Shown: positions 38,281 through 52,350, counted from the first letter of the stretch. The stretch is 64,000 nt of DNA from Ficedula albicollis (GCF_000247815.1 NC_021674.1:30698420-30762419); one strand, 5' to 3'. Translations and numbers: made by a program. The notes: generated by a model from the sequence alone, not told the origin.

Positions 38281-38617
38281 TGTTTGCGGGGCCGCGGGAG
38301 CTCCTCCTGAGCCGCCGCGCTCCGGGGAGCAGCGCTTTCCCCTTGGCAATGTGGCTGTTTCTCTGATTTGCTCCAAAGCTAAAGTTGCAAAATCAATACA
38401 GCAGATCTGATTAGATGTCAGAACCTGTTTCTGTGTTTCCCTGTTCCCCTTGGTTTTCTCCCTTCATCCTCATGCATATAGTGCTGGATTGTAACAAACT
38501 AGTCCAGAAATAGGCTTTTCCAACTGCACTGCAATAGTGGAAAGGGAATAAGAAGACAGAAAGAAAAGTCAGCTGTCAGAAAAAAGTGTTTGGATTTTTA
38601 GAGGTTTTTTTTCTATT

Positions 38618-38683
38618 TAGAAAGCAGAAAAAGTTGCTTTTCTTTTTGTACCTAGAAAGCAGAAGAAATTGCTTTTCTTTTAG
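38618..38683. repeat. 35-bp direct tandem repeat, two copies
   Basis: The unit tagaaagcagaa(a/g)aa(g/a)ttgctttt occurs at 38618-38652 and 38653-38683, with two substitutions and slightly different ends. Confidence 0.8.
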
Positions 38684-41600
38684 CTTATGAGGTGAAATTG
38701 TCTATCATCAGCTCTCTGACAGGATGGATGATCTGTTCCCTGGACTTCTTGGTCTGTAGTATAGAGCTTTGAAAGATTAATAAGTTTATGAAAGTCTGTG
38801 CAGCCTTATCTCTTTGTGCTTAAGATGAAGAAATGTTGTATAATGGTTAGAGTGAGAGGCTGGACTTGTCAGAACTCCTGGGAATCTACACTCGGATTGG
38901 CAATGTCTTGTCATTTTTTCCTGTATCTTCAAAACAGGAATAAAGCTCGCCCATCTCATCAAAGATTTGTGGAGCATAATAAACATAGCACTTAGAAGTC
39001 TTGAAATAAAAAGATTAAGGAGTGGCAGAGTGCTGTTAATAATATCAATGCTAACACTGATGCTGTTATCAAGGTTTTTTTCAGGACCAGGTACTTGATA
39101 AAAATCCCAGGATAAAAATGAATCCTCTGCAGAGGTGTGTCTAAAATCAGGGCTGGGCCACCCTGTGAAGGGGAACTAGTCTAAGGCTGTGAAACACACA
39201 CTGGGCTTGAAAATGAGCACCAGTCTGGGTCTTGGAACACAATAGTGGAATTTGAGCTCGTGTGTATGAGAAGAGGAAAGAAAGCATGCATGTTGGACAG
39301 GTGAAAAGGATGCTACCTAGATACTACCTTAGCAAGTATATAACAACAAACGTGTATTAGCCATGTAACCCAAAAAACTGGGTCAAAACAGTATTTCCAG
39401 GAATTACAAAGGTTGGTAGAGCCTCTAAGCTCTGGCTGTTGCTAGAGGTAGCCCTTAAGGTGACTGTCTTACCATGGTGAATGTGACATTTGCTCTGTTA
39501 GAACCTCATAAAACAGTATGGTGAAAATTGCAATCTTAGTACATTTTCCTGCTCAAATAATATTATGTCAGCTCTGATGCTTGGCCAGTCCTTTACAACA
39601 TCTCATAAACTACTGCACAGCTCCATCCAAGTCCAGCTCAACCCTGCATTCCTCATCCCACCTGATCCTCGATACATCTGCTCCCATATTTTCCTGCAGG
39701 TGGGTTTATCCTCCTTCACAGCACTCACTGCTTGCTGTCTCAGGCCCATGCTTGCCCATCTGAATGGCCTCTCCTTCTCTGGATAACCATCAAAGACTGG
39801 TAGAAGAGCACTTGTGTCTTCTGTTGAGTTGTTAATTACTTTACCATGTTCTGAAGATGGGATAAGCAGATTTTTGCTGCTGACGTTTTTGTCTTTGGCA
39901 GAGGTTTTGGTGTCTGAGTGGCCAAGGAAGAAGAGTAGGAGGAAAGGGGGATAGTTATATGGGGCTGACTTTGTTTTCAATAGTCAAGTCTGAAAGTTGG
40001 CCCTGTTTCCCATGTTGAGATCACTCAACAGCTGAAATCTTTGCAGGAATAAGAAAAGGAATTGACCTGAGTATCTCCTTCTCTGCAATAACATGGCCTG
40101 TGAATTTTACCTCTTCTGGATCTAAAGTAATAGCCCACAAGCATCTGTGATTGATTTCCAGAGGATTACACTTACTGTCCTTAGATAAAGTTCTGCCACA
40201 TTAGGCAGCAGGTGGGCTATTGTGCTTTATCTTCAGAGCATAGTGAATGTTAGGTGTGATCGGGAAAGCAGACTGGCATTCCCTTTGGAGGGATGGTTAT
40301 CAGGACTTCAGGAGCCATTTGTAGTCCTAGACACAGGCTTTGCTTTAGGGCTGGTGACTAGCAGGTCTGGCTCTGCCCTGCCCTGGAAGACTGCCAGAAC
40401 ACGTCCTGCTGGGGCATCTGTTGCCATTGTCACTTTAACTAATGTTCAGGTGGGCACAGATATGTTTTCCTATTCAAGCTCACACACTTGAAAATGTTAT
40501 TCCTGGTCACACACTGTTGACTCATTCCTCTTTAAAATCTTGCTGAACCCATTGGCAGTGCTGTACATCAGGCAGGCGATAGTCAGCATCAATTTCCCCT
40601 GTTATCTATGTAGCAAACACAAGAGTGGGGAGCAGGGGAGGGGGTGATACTGTAAATAAGTAAGAAACATCGCTGGATCCGTGCAACTGGAAATGGAAAT
40701 GCATTAAACTGTTTCGATCAACTGTTGAAGCCATAGCTCAATGTCAGTGCTTCTTGCTGCTGCCCTGCCCCCTTCTGAAATATAAGCTTGGATATTAACT
40801 GCTCTCTTAAAAGTGCTCTTGAGACATGTTTTGGGCATGGAGATGTTTTTGTAGAGTGGCTGGGACAGAGCTTTTGGCTCCTAAGAGCTCCCTGCAGCTC
40901 TCCCTGCTATGAAGGGAGTCTAAGAGAAAGAGACTGTCAAGGGCTAGAGCTGACCCCTCTGTCTGTGGCTGAGCTGCCTTATCTGTCTTGCTGCTGGGCC
41001 ATGTGGACTGTGCTATGGAGCCATCTGCTAAGAATTTTAGACCTGGTTGGTTTAATTTCTGAGTGTATTTATTTATTGTGGCTGTTTTTCTTTATTATTT
41101 TCATAGGTGAAATCCATCCTACTACCCTCCTCCAAGCTGAGGAGCACAGCTCAGGAGCTTACTTGGGGGCATAAGATGTTTTTTCTGCTTCCTGTGTCTG
41201 GAGCTTTCCTACTCTTTCATTCATGTTTCAGTATTGCTGTTCTCCATGGTACATGTGTTGCTGCCAAGGGAGGGAAACCTTGGGCTCTCCTGCCAGCTAG
41301 AACTCTGGTGTGTTCTGGTTCATTTTACACCATCAGAGGCTTAAGAATGAACTGATGTTCTGGGGCAAGTGCGTCTGTATTCAAAGTAAAAAAAAACCTG
41401 TACCTTCTGCAAGTTCAGTGTTTGCAAACTTGGAGACTTTAATTGGTAGAAAGAATAAAATAATTCATAGCCATGAATTATTTCATAGCCATGGGCATGA
41501 TATTGAACCACCAGTCTGAACAAAGCCTGATCTGGTAGTTATGCTTCACTTTGATGGAAATTCTCTCTGCTTATCCCCAAATAAGTTCATTTGATTTAAT

Positions 41601-42091
41601 ATTTGCCCCAAAGTTAGAGGTTTGTGTGACTGAGCTGAAAGTATACATGTAATTTCTGCATTTCTCTCAATACACAGCACCCCTCTGCTCTCTCCTATTA
41701 AGAGCAGAGGATTTCAATCCTGATTGTCACCACACTTTTTTCTTGCAGTGAAGTGTTTGGGATTAAGCTCCTTAGAGCTCGTGTTTGTGCGCACAGCCCT
41801 GTCCTGGGTGATACAGCATCAGGCTTGCTCACTCTGCTTCCCAATGCCCAGGCTGCTAACAACTAATTAGAGTTGTCAGTCTCAGGACAGGCTGAAGTTT
41901 TACTCTGTCATGGCTGTAAACCCAAATGGCCACAGCTCAGAGCAAAGTAACAACCACAGAGACTTACAGCTGGTCTTAGATTTGTCATAACAATTACCAT
42001 CTGTTGGGCCTGATATGTGGAGCCTGTGACAGTGCTTACATCAGTTTAGGACTGGGTCCTCACATGGGATTGTACCAAAACTTACTGTGCA

Positions 42092-42188
42092 GGACTCGTT
42101 GGCCATCCCCATGCATTAAGAGGCAGATAGTCTGGCATCGGGACTCGTTGGCCCTCCCCATGCATTAAGAGGCAGATAGTCTGGCAGA
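42092..42188. repeat. 49-bp direct tandem repeat, two copies
   Basis: Units begin ggactcgttggcc at 42092 and 42141 and end agatagtctggca. One substitution (a/c) is visible. Confidence 0.88.
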
Positions 42189-42237
42189 CTAAGGATCCTT
42201 AACTGAAGCTTAGACTAAGGATGCTTAACTGAAGCTT
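42186..42237. repeat. 26-bp direct tandem repeat, two copies
   Basis: Units begin agactaaggat at 42186 and 42212 and end ttaactgaagctt. They differ by one base. This repeat directly abuts the 49-bp tandem repeat, so two independent duplications occurred side by side. Confidence 0.85.
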
Positions 42238-44034
42238 TCTTCTTTGGAACACCTTTATGCTCAAACAGCAAAGCCCCAGCACTCCCAGTGCTGGGGTTTT
42301 TTTTTTTGTAGCATTTTTTCTATGCAGCCTAAAAAAAAAAACAAACAACACAGGGTAAAGCAGTTGTATGAATTTTGGCTGGTCTGAATTTTTGTCATCA
42401 GTGTTTAACAGTTGGGTCTTATCCTGCAGAGCTGTGATCTCTTCTCTGCTTGCTGCCTTGTGGGGAAGGTTCCCATGTGCTGCCACTCACTCAGATTTCA
42501 TGGGAAGTCTCCCTTGCGCCCTGAGAGCTTTTCTGATTTGCATCTTTGATTGAAATTGGTCTGACAGAGCATGCCTGCACTCTGTGGTGGCCAGGAGATA
42601 CAAGAGACTTGAGACATAAAGCAAAAGGCGCAGATGGCAGGGGGATTTCGGGGGCTGGGGAGCAGATTTTGCAAAGCTGGCATGTCCAGTCTGTGGCACC
42701 ACACATCAGATGCAAAGTACAGTGAGGCCTCCTTACCGTGCCCTGGGTAAGAGACTGTGAAAGAAGAGAGGAAAATCCCCAGATATGTGCATCAGGAAGG
42801 TGGGAGCCTGCCTTAAAGCTGGAACCTGGGTCTGCTACGTGAGATTGCAGCCCACCTGCGCTGCCATTCAGCTTCTGTGCAGCTCATTGCTCATCTCTCA
42901 GCACCTCTGTGGCTGCAATAATAGGCTGAGTAAAAGCTTGTGTGAGAGCTGCTTGCCTAGAGAGATGAATTTGTTTGTTCAGAAGAGAACTGGTTTAAAT
43001 CAGTTAATCCATTTCTCGGATGTTGTTGGGAGAAACAAATACATGTTCCATAATCTGCCATTATCCTGTTTTTTGGCCAGACTCTGCAGGAAGGGCAACT
43101 TAATTTTATTGAAAGAGACACATTCAAGCTGTACAGTATTGTCAGGGAGGGAGAGACAAGAGCTGTATAGACACAGTGGATAGCAGACAATCTTGGTCAT
43201 CTCTCTGTAAATATTTTCTCACCTGTTGCCCTTTCAGGGCTGGACACCAAATATCATACTGTTCTAATGCAGACATTTCTTCTAAGGTTTTCCTGCCATG
43301 GCAGCTATTTTCCCTGTAGGACCTAGGTATACATCAATTTGTTGGGGTAAGAAACAAGTCCAGAATCCTCTCAAATGCTTTGTGCTGAGCCTCCTGCAAG
43401 GCTGTGCGTGTTTGGGTCTTGCCCACACATGTGCTTGTCTCTAAGCCACAGGAGCATACTGCTGCCAAAGGACTGTCAGACACTTTCATAGTGCTTCCCA
43501 TCTTGCCATTCTGAGAAAACTGCTTTGCTTTTGAGTCCTGTTTTTGTCTAGGCTTAGACCATGGGTAAAACCACCTGTACCAAAGTTCTCCAAAGTGCAA
43601 TACATCTGGTGATACCCAGATTGCATCAAGACAGCCCAGCTGTTGTCCTGGCTCTGCTTCTGTTTGCACAGGGATGTAACATCCACTGTGAGTACTTTTG
43701 CCATGTGCTTATCTCCAGTCAGTAGGTCAGAGATAGTGAGTCTGGCACTGCAGCTGTTGCTTTCTCTTTGGGCCTGTGCAGCACCAGTAAAGGTCCAAGA
43801 GACGTGGAAGCTTGGCCAAGGCAGAGAAAGCATTGTGGATCCTGGAATGTGGGGTTATGGGATATTCTCTGCTAAGGGTGATAGATAGCAAAAAATAAAT
43901 AGTATCCGAGTTCACGTGGAATCTGTTATGGATGGGAGGAAGATCCAAAAAAAGGTAAAACTTGTGGATTAAGGTAGGACAAATTTAGTGATTGAAATAC
44001 AGTATTATATTAGTAACAATGATAGTAATGTAAA

Positions 44035-44049
44035 GGGGGGGGGGGGGAA

Positions 44050-44126
<77 letters not shown>
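44035..44126. repeat. second G homopolymer: G13, AA, G77
   Basis: Thirteen G (44035-44047) and 77 G (44050-44126) are separated by AA. The left flank is AT-rich (gatagtaatgtaaa) and the right flank is purine-rich (aaagaagaaaag). Unlike the kilobase run it is not inside a minisatellite. Length may be unreliable. Poly-proline frames on the minus strand are artefacts. Confidence 0.95.
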
Positions 44127-44127
<1 letters not shown>

Positions 44128-45429
44128 AAGAAGAAAAGCTCAAGAAAAGTAAATGTAACACAGTACAATTGCTCACAGCTCACTGACCAGTTCCCAAGCA
44201 ACAATTGGTGCTCCTCAGCCATCTCCCCCCAGTTTATATACTGGACATGACATTCCAAGGTATGGAGCATTCCTTTGGTTTGTTCAGGTCAGCTGTTCTG
44301 GCCATGCTAGACCACAATGGCAGTTTGGGATTGAGACTGAGATCTCGAGTTCTGCAGGTGGCACAGATTAGAAAGAGGTGGAAGGAAAAGTAAGGTTCAT
44401 GATCTGTTGTGGCCTGCTCTCACAGGTGATGAAACAAGTGCTGCAAATCCCAGGCAAATACGCTCCAACTGGGCCCAACTCAGCCAAGCATTTCACAGGA
44501 GGAATTGTTTGGAGTGCCAGAACTAACAGAGGTTCCCAACAGTGGCTGTGATTGAGGTCAAGAGAACAGTGAATGACAGTGGCATTTGCACTGAACAGGG
44601 ATTTTCCTTACAAAGTGCTGATTGCAAGGAGATACTGCACTGTCCTAATCACAAGCTGGAATACAGTAGCTAATAACTTAATGCAATATAGATGAGTTTA
44701 ATAGTGCTAAGTCAGCTGGGATTTTCTGAGCAGTTCATAGTTTATGCATAATACAGGCCCTTGAGCCAACTTTCTGGTGTGCTGTAAAACTGAGGAATGG
44801 GGCTTGAGGGAGAGAGAGCAGCCTGCCATCTAAGAGGGTTGCTGGAAAGACTGTGGTGGATCTAAAGGGATAAGAAAATGGCAGCAGTCGGCTCGATCAG
44901 AGGAAAACAGTGCAAGTCAAAATAGGTTTTTGTGATTTGGAAATCTTTCTCTTTCCCTTTGGCTGTTTGTAATGAGGCTCTGCAAAAGTCCAAACTTATG
45001 CATGGAAGTGGGTAAGTTTTCATACTGATTCACTTTCTAGGAACCAACTTACATGTATAAATGAAAAAATGCAAATGAAACTACCTACAGATTTTAAAGA
45101 GAGGAGGAAAGAGTTGGGTTTTGTGTTGGGATTTTTTTTGGTTTTTTTTTTTTTAAAAACCCTTTGGAGAAGCTTATGTGCTCCAATCTGCTTATCCAAA
45201 ATGCTGTAACTCCAGCTTCCCAGTCACTAGGAGAAAGCAAGAGCTCTTTGAATCTCTTTCTAACCATTTTGTGGTGTTTGTCTGGGCAGGAGACTTATTT
45301 ATATGCCAGGCATAGTCCCTATCACTGAGGGAGCTGAGGAACAAGGAGAGTTTACCTTTGTGCATCTAAACTTGGATTATTTGTACATTTTCAGTGCAGC
45401 ATCTCCTCACACCCTGAAGTGACAGAGAA

Positions 45430-45820
45430 TTCAGTGTCTTGCTCAGTAAGTTGTTCCAGTCGTTTTTTACTCTCGTGGTTCAGTTGTCGTCACTTAATCT
45501 AAGCCTGTCTCATTTCAGTTTCCAACTACAAGCTCTTTTTATGCCTTTGTCTTCTCACATAACGAGCTATTTGTTATCAGCAGTCTCTTCCTCATGTAGT
45601 CTCAGACACCAGAACAAGTAATCTCTTAGCCTTTTCAGTATGCAATCCAGAAAGGGTCTCTTTAGCCATTCACCACAAGGCATGTTTTCCAGCCCTATAT
45701 TTATTTTTATAGCCGTCTTCTCATTTTTTTCTCGACATCATTCTGTCAGCATGGCCACACATATTAAACAGGCTTTCAAAAATGATCTCACCAGTGCAGA
45801 TGTGATGCCCATCTCACGAT
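45430..45820 (-). mobile_element. old CR1-type LINE fragment, minus orientation
   Basis: The + strand reads as the reverse complement of the 3' part of CR1-family LINEs as I know them, heavily decayed. In order there is a gttgttccagt...ctcgtgg block, then acttaatctaagcctgtctc, then tttccagccctat...tagccgtcttctc, then gatctcaccagtgcagatgt. This order matches the C-terminal reverse-transcriptase/3' region of CR1 read antisense. The high divergence means it is an ancient insertion, and no reading frame survives. Boundaries are approximate. CR1 elements dominate bird and reptile genomes, which supports the sauropsid assignment. Confidence 0.55.
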
Positions 45821-48800
45821 ATGTTTAGGAAGCTTCGGCTTAATCATCCAAGGATTTGGACATCTTTGGACTACAGAATTAAGATGAAAGCTGGTGTTAA
45901 TAGGTTACATTAACTCAGGCTCGTCTTGGAGTAATTATCTCTTTCCTTGCAAGAGGAACTCATTCTTTCCTCAACAGTTTTCTTTCAAGAACCTTTAAAG
46001 ATCCCTACCACCCCAAATTTTCTATGGTTGTGCAAATATCCAGGACATACTGAATGAAGTTACCAAAGTACTGTTCCATCAGGCAAGTCCAATTGTCCTG
46101 TAAGAGGTACTTCTTTAGTATGTTATTTACTGCTGTGTATTTTGTATCATCCAGGAGTGTTGATTCTTATCCTGACACAGGGGTTTAGGGATGGTGATTG
46201 TCCATTATCACTGCCTTTGTGTGGGAGGGAATGAGGCAAAGCCCAAGCCACATGCCACAGATATAACAGTGTGCACCGTCACACCAGCTGCAAACAGATG
46301 TGAGGCCCATTCAGACACTACAGGTGGCCATGTGTGATGTTGGCTGCGCAGCCTGAACAGGGCACTTTATAATTGGCATACTTCAGCTTTGCCAGCCTGC
46401 TCTCTGGATCTCTGACCTGGGTGGAGATGCGAAACAGCACCAGTTTAAGAGGTTCATGTGAGTTCTTTCTAGAGATGCCTTCCTAGAATAGGTGTTCCCT
46501 CTCTCTAGAGAGATCCCAATGGTACGTGCAGCCATTTAAAATTTCTTTTTGAACTCTTTCGGTTAATGTGTTTTTAATCTGCTTAATGTGGGCTGCATTT
46601 GAGTAGTATTACATTTTCAATTAGTCTGTCGTGTGGAAGCAAGCCAGGTTCTTTCCAAAGCCTGAGGATGTTATGACAAGATAGTTACTTTTCTTGTTGC
46701 TTTCTCAAACACTACCCGGTTAGTCTGCCAAGGACCCATAAAAATATATTAATCATCATTCATTTTTAACTTGGAATGCTGCATCCCACATTCATCTTCC
46801 ATGAGTTTTTTTGTGGAATCAGTGAGAAATAAAAAGGTTTATTGCTGTTTGTTCTGAGGTTTCATCTGCTTAGGTTGACCCAATTGATTTGTATTTGTGC
46901 CTCCATAGGCAGTACATGCACGGAGGATACAGAATAATTTTATCTTCTCTGATGTTCACAAGGTGCTATCACAAACTTCCCCTCAAAGGCCTGGCTGGAT
47001 GAAGTTTTGCCTCATCTTTTACTACTTTCTGTGCCATTTAAAGGTTTTTATGATCTGTCTGCTATTTTTGCACTGATGAATTCAGATCAGAGTACGTAGT
47101 CCTAGCTAGAGTCTTACAAACAGACATAGCCTGTTCTTCCACCTTGTCTTGGTTGTATCACAGATTTAGCCACAAATATTTCCAGATTTAAGTCCATGCA
47201 GGTTCTCTTCAAAACTGCATGCATAATTATATTTACTTCCTGCCCACTACAGTGGGATGTCTCAGCAAACATTGCTGAAGCTGTTTTAAAATGTCCTTTC
47301 TACCTTCTGGGAGGCATTATTATTTATTATGGAGAGGGTGAGAGGAGCAGGATGCTGTGTTGCAGTGTGTGCTGGTGCAACCCCTCAGAATGAGGATTGC
47401 TGATGGGTTGACTCAGGCCAGGATCCACTTTCAGATCTTGATGCGGTGGGTCAGAATGAAGAAGGTAACAGCCTTAACTTTTGTGTCCCAGGAGAGTTGA
47501 GAATGAGAATAATGAAAACTTACGGAATCAACTTCAGATGTTTGTGTCTTGGACCAAAATCCAGGAGTGGGGAGAAGAAATAGTGTGTCCTTCCCATTCG
47601 TCCTGCACACCACCTTGGCTGCAGCCGAAGCTCTCCTCGGCCAACACAAAGACGTGTCTGTATGAGATAGGCAAGTGACCACATTGCTGGGATGCTGCTC
47701 ATCCAAAAAGTCCCTGCTGTACTGGCCCAGTCTGAGGTCAATCATGGAAAATCGAATGTCAGATCAGATTGGTCCAGTGAGTGGGACTGATAATAAACTT
47801 CCCTCTCCTGGTCCAAGTCCAGAGGAGATGGGACAGAGCCGATAGCCAGATGGGGATATTGAGGAGCAGGCTGCTGTCTTTGAATGGCTGCCTGTTCTCT
47901 CACTGGCCTTCTTTCTGTGTCCTGTGCTGCAGAAGAGACCCTGAGCCCCAAAAAGTGATGTCTGGGAGCTCACAGCACCTGTGACTGTCAGAAGTGAGAG
48001 TGGTCTCCCTCATGCAGGGAAAGATGGGGGCTACAGGGCTGCACCTGCTTCAGCAGCAGGGCTGCTGTGCCTTGGAAACACTGAGCCAGCACTGAGAGAG
48101 GGCAGGAGATTTCCAGTGCAGGAGTAAGTCCTCTGTAGCTTGAGTCCATATCACTCTCTGAGGTGGGTGACATAACCTGTTCCTGAAGAAACGGGACTGC
48201 CAGATCCTCTGCTGTCTCCAAAGGCAGGCAGCATCTTTTGAAATAAAGTGCAGAGAGATGATTTTCTGTAACGAGCAATTGGTTGAAGATATGTTCATGA
48301 AAAGCTGTGACAGTACTAATAGGACAGATAAAGTATTTTTTTCATAATTAATTAATAGAGGAATGTTGGGCAAAGGTCCTGATGCATGTCACAGATTTTG
48401 AATTTGTGCAGGTAATGGTGTGAAGGATGGAGGGGAAAAACAGGATGTACAGATGGCAGAGATGGTGGCTGTTTGGCAGCTGGCTTTTTGAAGCCAGTCA
48501 CTGTTCTGAAAGGCCTCAGCCATTTCATCTGAAGACCTTCTGAACCCATCCTCATTTTTCCATCCTTTGCCTGTGATTGATTTGATCTACCTTGATTCAT
48601 CTGAAAATGATGATGACAATGATGAAGCGGTAACCATCCAGAGAATGACAGTAAAAATGCTTACAGTAAAAAATGTTCTTGCCTTTCCTTTCTTTGTGTT
48701 ATATATACTGATCCCGTGTTTTTAAATTGCATGCATTTCTTGAGTTCCTGTATGCACTGCCCCCCTTGTTACATTAATTCTTATGGGAAAAATTGCTTTG

Positions 48801-51800
48801 ATATCTGTTGACCTCAGCTGTTTCATCTAGGAGACTGAACGTTTGCCATAAATCTTTTTAGTTTGAGCATCCTTTCAGCCTCTTTCTGAACAGTTACGTT
48901 TTCATTGTCGTCATCTTGCTCAGATGAATCAAGACCAATCAAGGGTGAAGGATGGAAAAATGGGGTAATGATGGCAGTTAGTAGAGCAGGATATTAAACA
49001 ACTGGCAGCAGAACTCTCAGGTGGAAGATAGAGAAGTGATGGAGAACTGAGCATAGCTCTACACAGAATTCTTCATCCTCGGTCCAAATTCCCTGCTAGG
49101 CCTGAAGGAGAGGCTGAGGAGCAGCCTGTTTTGTGTGGGGAAGCTTGTCCTCTTTCCGCTCTGCAGATAAATGGTGAACCACTGTATTTACTCTTCCTGG
49201 TGTAGTTTTGCCCCATGCATCCTTTTTGTCTACTGTGAGTGAAGATTTCAAAGTAAACATATGAAGGAGTGCTGGTTAGTATTTTATTATATTAATTGCT
49301 TTGGATGGCCTTTTCCCTAGCAGGCTCTTTCTGCCTTGGATCTCTTCCCTCTCCAGCTCTGATCCCACCACACCAGCATTGCAGCAGGAGTGATTTTTTA
49401 ATCAGTGTTTCTGATTCTGGCTGTGCTGCCTCCCACTTTGCCTGCCTGTTTGGAAAGCAGCTGTGGAGGGATTGTCTTGTGGTCCCAATTTAGCTTTCAA
49501 ACTGAAAACAGAAGGTGAGGTGATGCTGTGGTCCGGCTGTGAGCAGAAGCCTCTGATCCCCTGCAGCCCTGACAATAACTTCATTTCTAAAGCAGGGGCT
49601 CTTCTCCATTTTGACAGGATTGCTGTCCGCAGAGGTCCTTTTCTCCTGCAGCCTCCTGGCTTTCAAATTTCAGTTCTTTTCTTAAAGGGGTGTAAATATA
49701 CAGAAGTAATTGAATTGTTACAGCAGCTGGCAATGGAACAGGAGCTGTTGGATCGATGCTCGGAATCAGCAGTCACCACTGCCCAGCAGCTCCTCTGGTG
49801 GGGGTGAGAGCCTCCAGGAGACAAGGGGCAATTCAGACAGTTCCTTCTAGGAGGCAGCTGTGTACTCTGGACAGGAGCCCTGGTGGTGGCACTATTTGGG
49901 CATTTCCTGGAGGCCAGAGATTTCTCACTGTGTTCTCTATGGGGAATGTGCAGGCTCCTGTCTGTTCTCCTGAGCTTGTTGTGGCACACAGCAGCTGGAG
50001 CACAGGAGGTGTCTCCTGTCCAAGAGCAGGATACACTGCCCAGGTTTGTGTGTTAGACTCACTGATCAGCTCATCAAACAAGGCACACTGGGAGCTCATG
50101 ACAGGTTCATGTGGACACTTCAATGCATTTGCTTTGCTCTGCATCCGTCCCACCCAGCAGAGCTGTGAGGGCTAGCATCGCCTTAGGCTGCCTGTGCAGG
50201 TCCAGGACAGAGGCTGGTATGCCAGCTAGGAAATCCTGCCATCTGAGTCATCCTCTGGAGATGTCCCTCTCACTCAATAGCCTTGGAGGGAGGTGGCATT
50301 CCTAAAATGAGTGTTTCAATGAAGAAAAATGTGATAAATTTGGGCTTTAAAGTCCTGCTTCAGATAGCACCAGGTATGGGAGGTTATTGCTCCTTTCCCA
50401 GTTGTTCCAAATCTTTCTCAGGAATGTGGAGGGCCTATCCTAGGATGATGAACTTCATAGATGAGCAATTTTCCCTCTATTTTCTCTTCTTTAAACCCTG
50501 GGGATAGTACAGGGTTGATTACTAGGACATGAAAACACCTATGGGGAGAACTTGCAGTAGGCTTAAACTGCAGCGAGGGAATTAGGTTAGATGGTAAGAA
50601 AAATTAGTGACAAACTTTGAAGTAAGAGGAAAGATGTGGATTCTTTGCTTTGGAAGAACCTAATTTATTCATTTTTGTGGAGTTGATTTTGGTTTTTTCT
50701 TTTTCTTTTCCGTAGTTTGCACTGGCAATGAGTTGCTTTATTCCCAGAACTGCCCAGCTGAGTAGCTCATCTATGAATTATTGAATAGTAAGATAACTGT
50801 TTCTCTGCCAAAAGTTAATGCATATAGGATGCTTTTGGGGAAAGAGCATCATTGTTTGACTGCTAGTGAATGTTTGCATCTAAACTATTTATGTGCTGTT
50901 GGGAGTGGTGTGCCACTGCCAGCCCAATTTGTTAAACAGAGGCATGTAATAACAGATGCCTGGGTATGAGGTGACACCTTGTTATCTCATGGAAGACAGG
51001 CAGAACCTGAGCGAAGCGTTGGTGGTCTGACACTGCTGCACATGGCAGGGCTCCCCTCTTGTGGGTATGTGGGAGGGCAGGAGAATGAAGGGTGGGCAGA
51101 TCCACCCTGGCTGTCATGCTGCTTCACCGTGTTATAATTAGCAAACTTGGTTGTGAGATAGAGAAAATATTTTCGTGTTAGTCTGTGGGAAAAAAAAAAA
51201 TAAAAATCCAAGTTTGGGGTTATGCCATTGGTCTGGCAGTATTTGAAGGTATTAGTTCTGAAATGTCCACTCTCACCCTCTCTATTTCTCCTGTGAACAG
51301 CTTGGCTGATTGGGTGGTGTGTGGGTGGGGAAGGCTTAGCAGCATGCATTTAACATATGAATGTGTCTGTGTTTTCTGTGCATGCACCATCTTCTTCTAC
51401 TTATCTTTTTCAGTTAGGGGAGTGTACTGTTTTAAAACCAGGTGCTAGAAGGTAATGGGGCATGGGAATGAGGTGCCTTTACACTGCAGAAGAATACTGG
51501 TCTTTGTAGTGTCTTGTTAGCGTGAATTAATCGGGCAGTGAGTCTGAGTGGCATTCCAGCATGTCTGGGACAGATCTTTTCTTGAGGAAGCATGTCTGTG
51601 GGGCTAAAGGCCTGGAAATTCCCACCCAGGATGGACTTCCTTCAAAGCACTCTGTAAAGTGAGCAAGGGGTTTCGTGTATTAATCAGCACAATTCATCAT
51701 GCAGAAGAGGAAGACCTTTAGTTAATCCCTCTTTATTAATAGGTGATGGCTGGTTGAGCTAATTGGCTTGGAAAGTTCAGGGAAGAGGAAAGCAGAAAAG

Positions 51801-52139
51801 CTGGTAGTGAATACATTTCATTCTCTCTTCTTTTAAAACCAGTCAACTAGCACAGATCTAAGCATTCTCTGAGCCCTGCCTCTCCAGACCCTGCACTTAC
51901 TTGTCTAGCAGAAAATATACTCAAACAAATTTGTTTTCTTTGAAATAACAATATTTGCAACTTGGCTTTCAAGCACTATGCAAAAACCACATGTTTTATC
52001 TCTTCAAGGCATCAATACATGGAGACACTGAAGTGCCAAGGCAAAAGTCATATAAGATAAAAGAATGAGATTTGGCTTTTAGCTGAAACAGCTTGAGCAA
52101 GCCTTCCTGGATCTCCCTTTTTCTAACTATTCAATTATA

Positions 52140-52350
52140 TGTTAAACAAGCATATGAGACTGGGCTTGTAACTATGGGTTGGGTATTTGTCTCCACATGG
52201 AAAACTGTTGGTGCCTAATGTGTGTTCCCAGGTTGTGGGGTGTAGGTGCAGTTACAAGGACCAGAATTGCTCAGCTGTGATTTCCCAGCCTTGTGACAAT
52301 AAAGGAGCTCCCCTTGTGTTTGGGTAGAGAGTTCTTGTCTCTCTCAGAGC
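52140..52350 (+). mobile_element. possible LTR-like stretch (weak)
   Basis: The sequence ttgtgacaataaaggagctc, followed by a tgtgtttgggtagagagttc stretch and a TC-rich end, resembles the polyadenylation signal and R/U5 region of a retroviral LTR. There is no clear TG..CA boundary, TATA box or target-site duplication, so this is only a weak suggestion. Confidence 0.2.

Noticed and set aside
43985..44270. Proline-rich minus-strand frames
   Set aside because: They are artefacts of the second G tract. The flanking codons match nothing.
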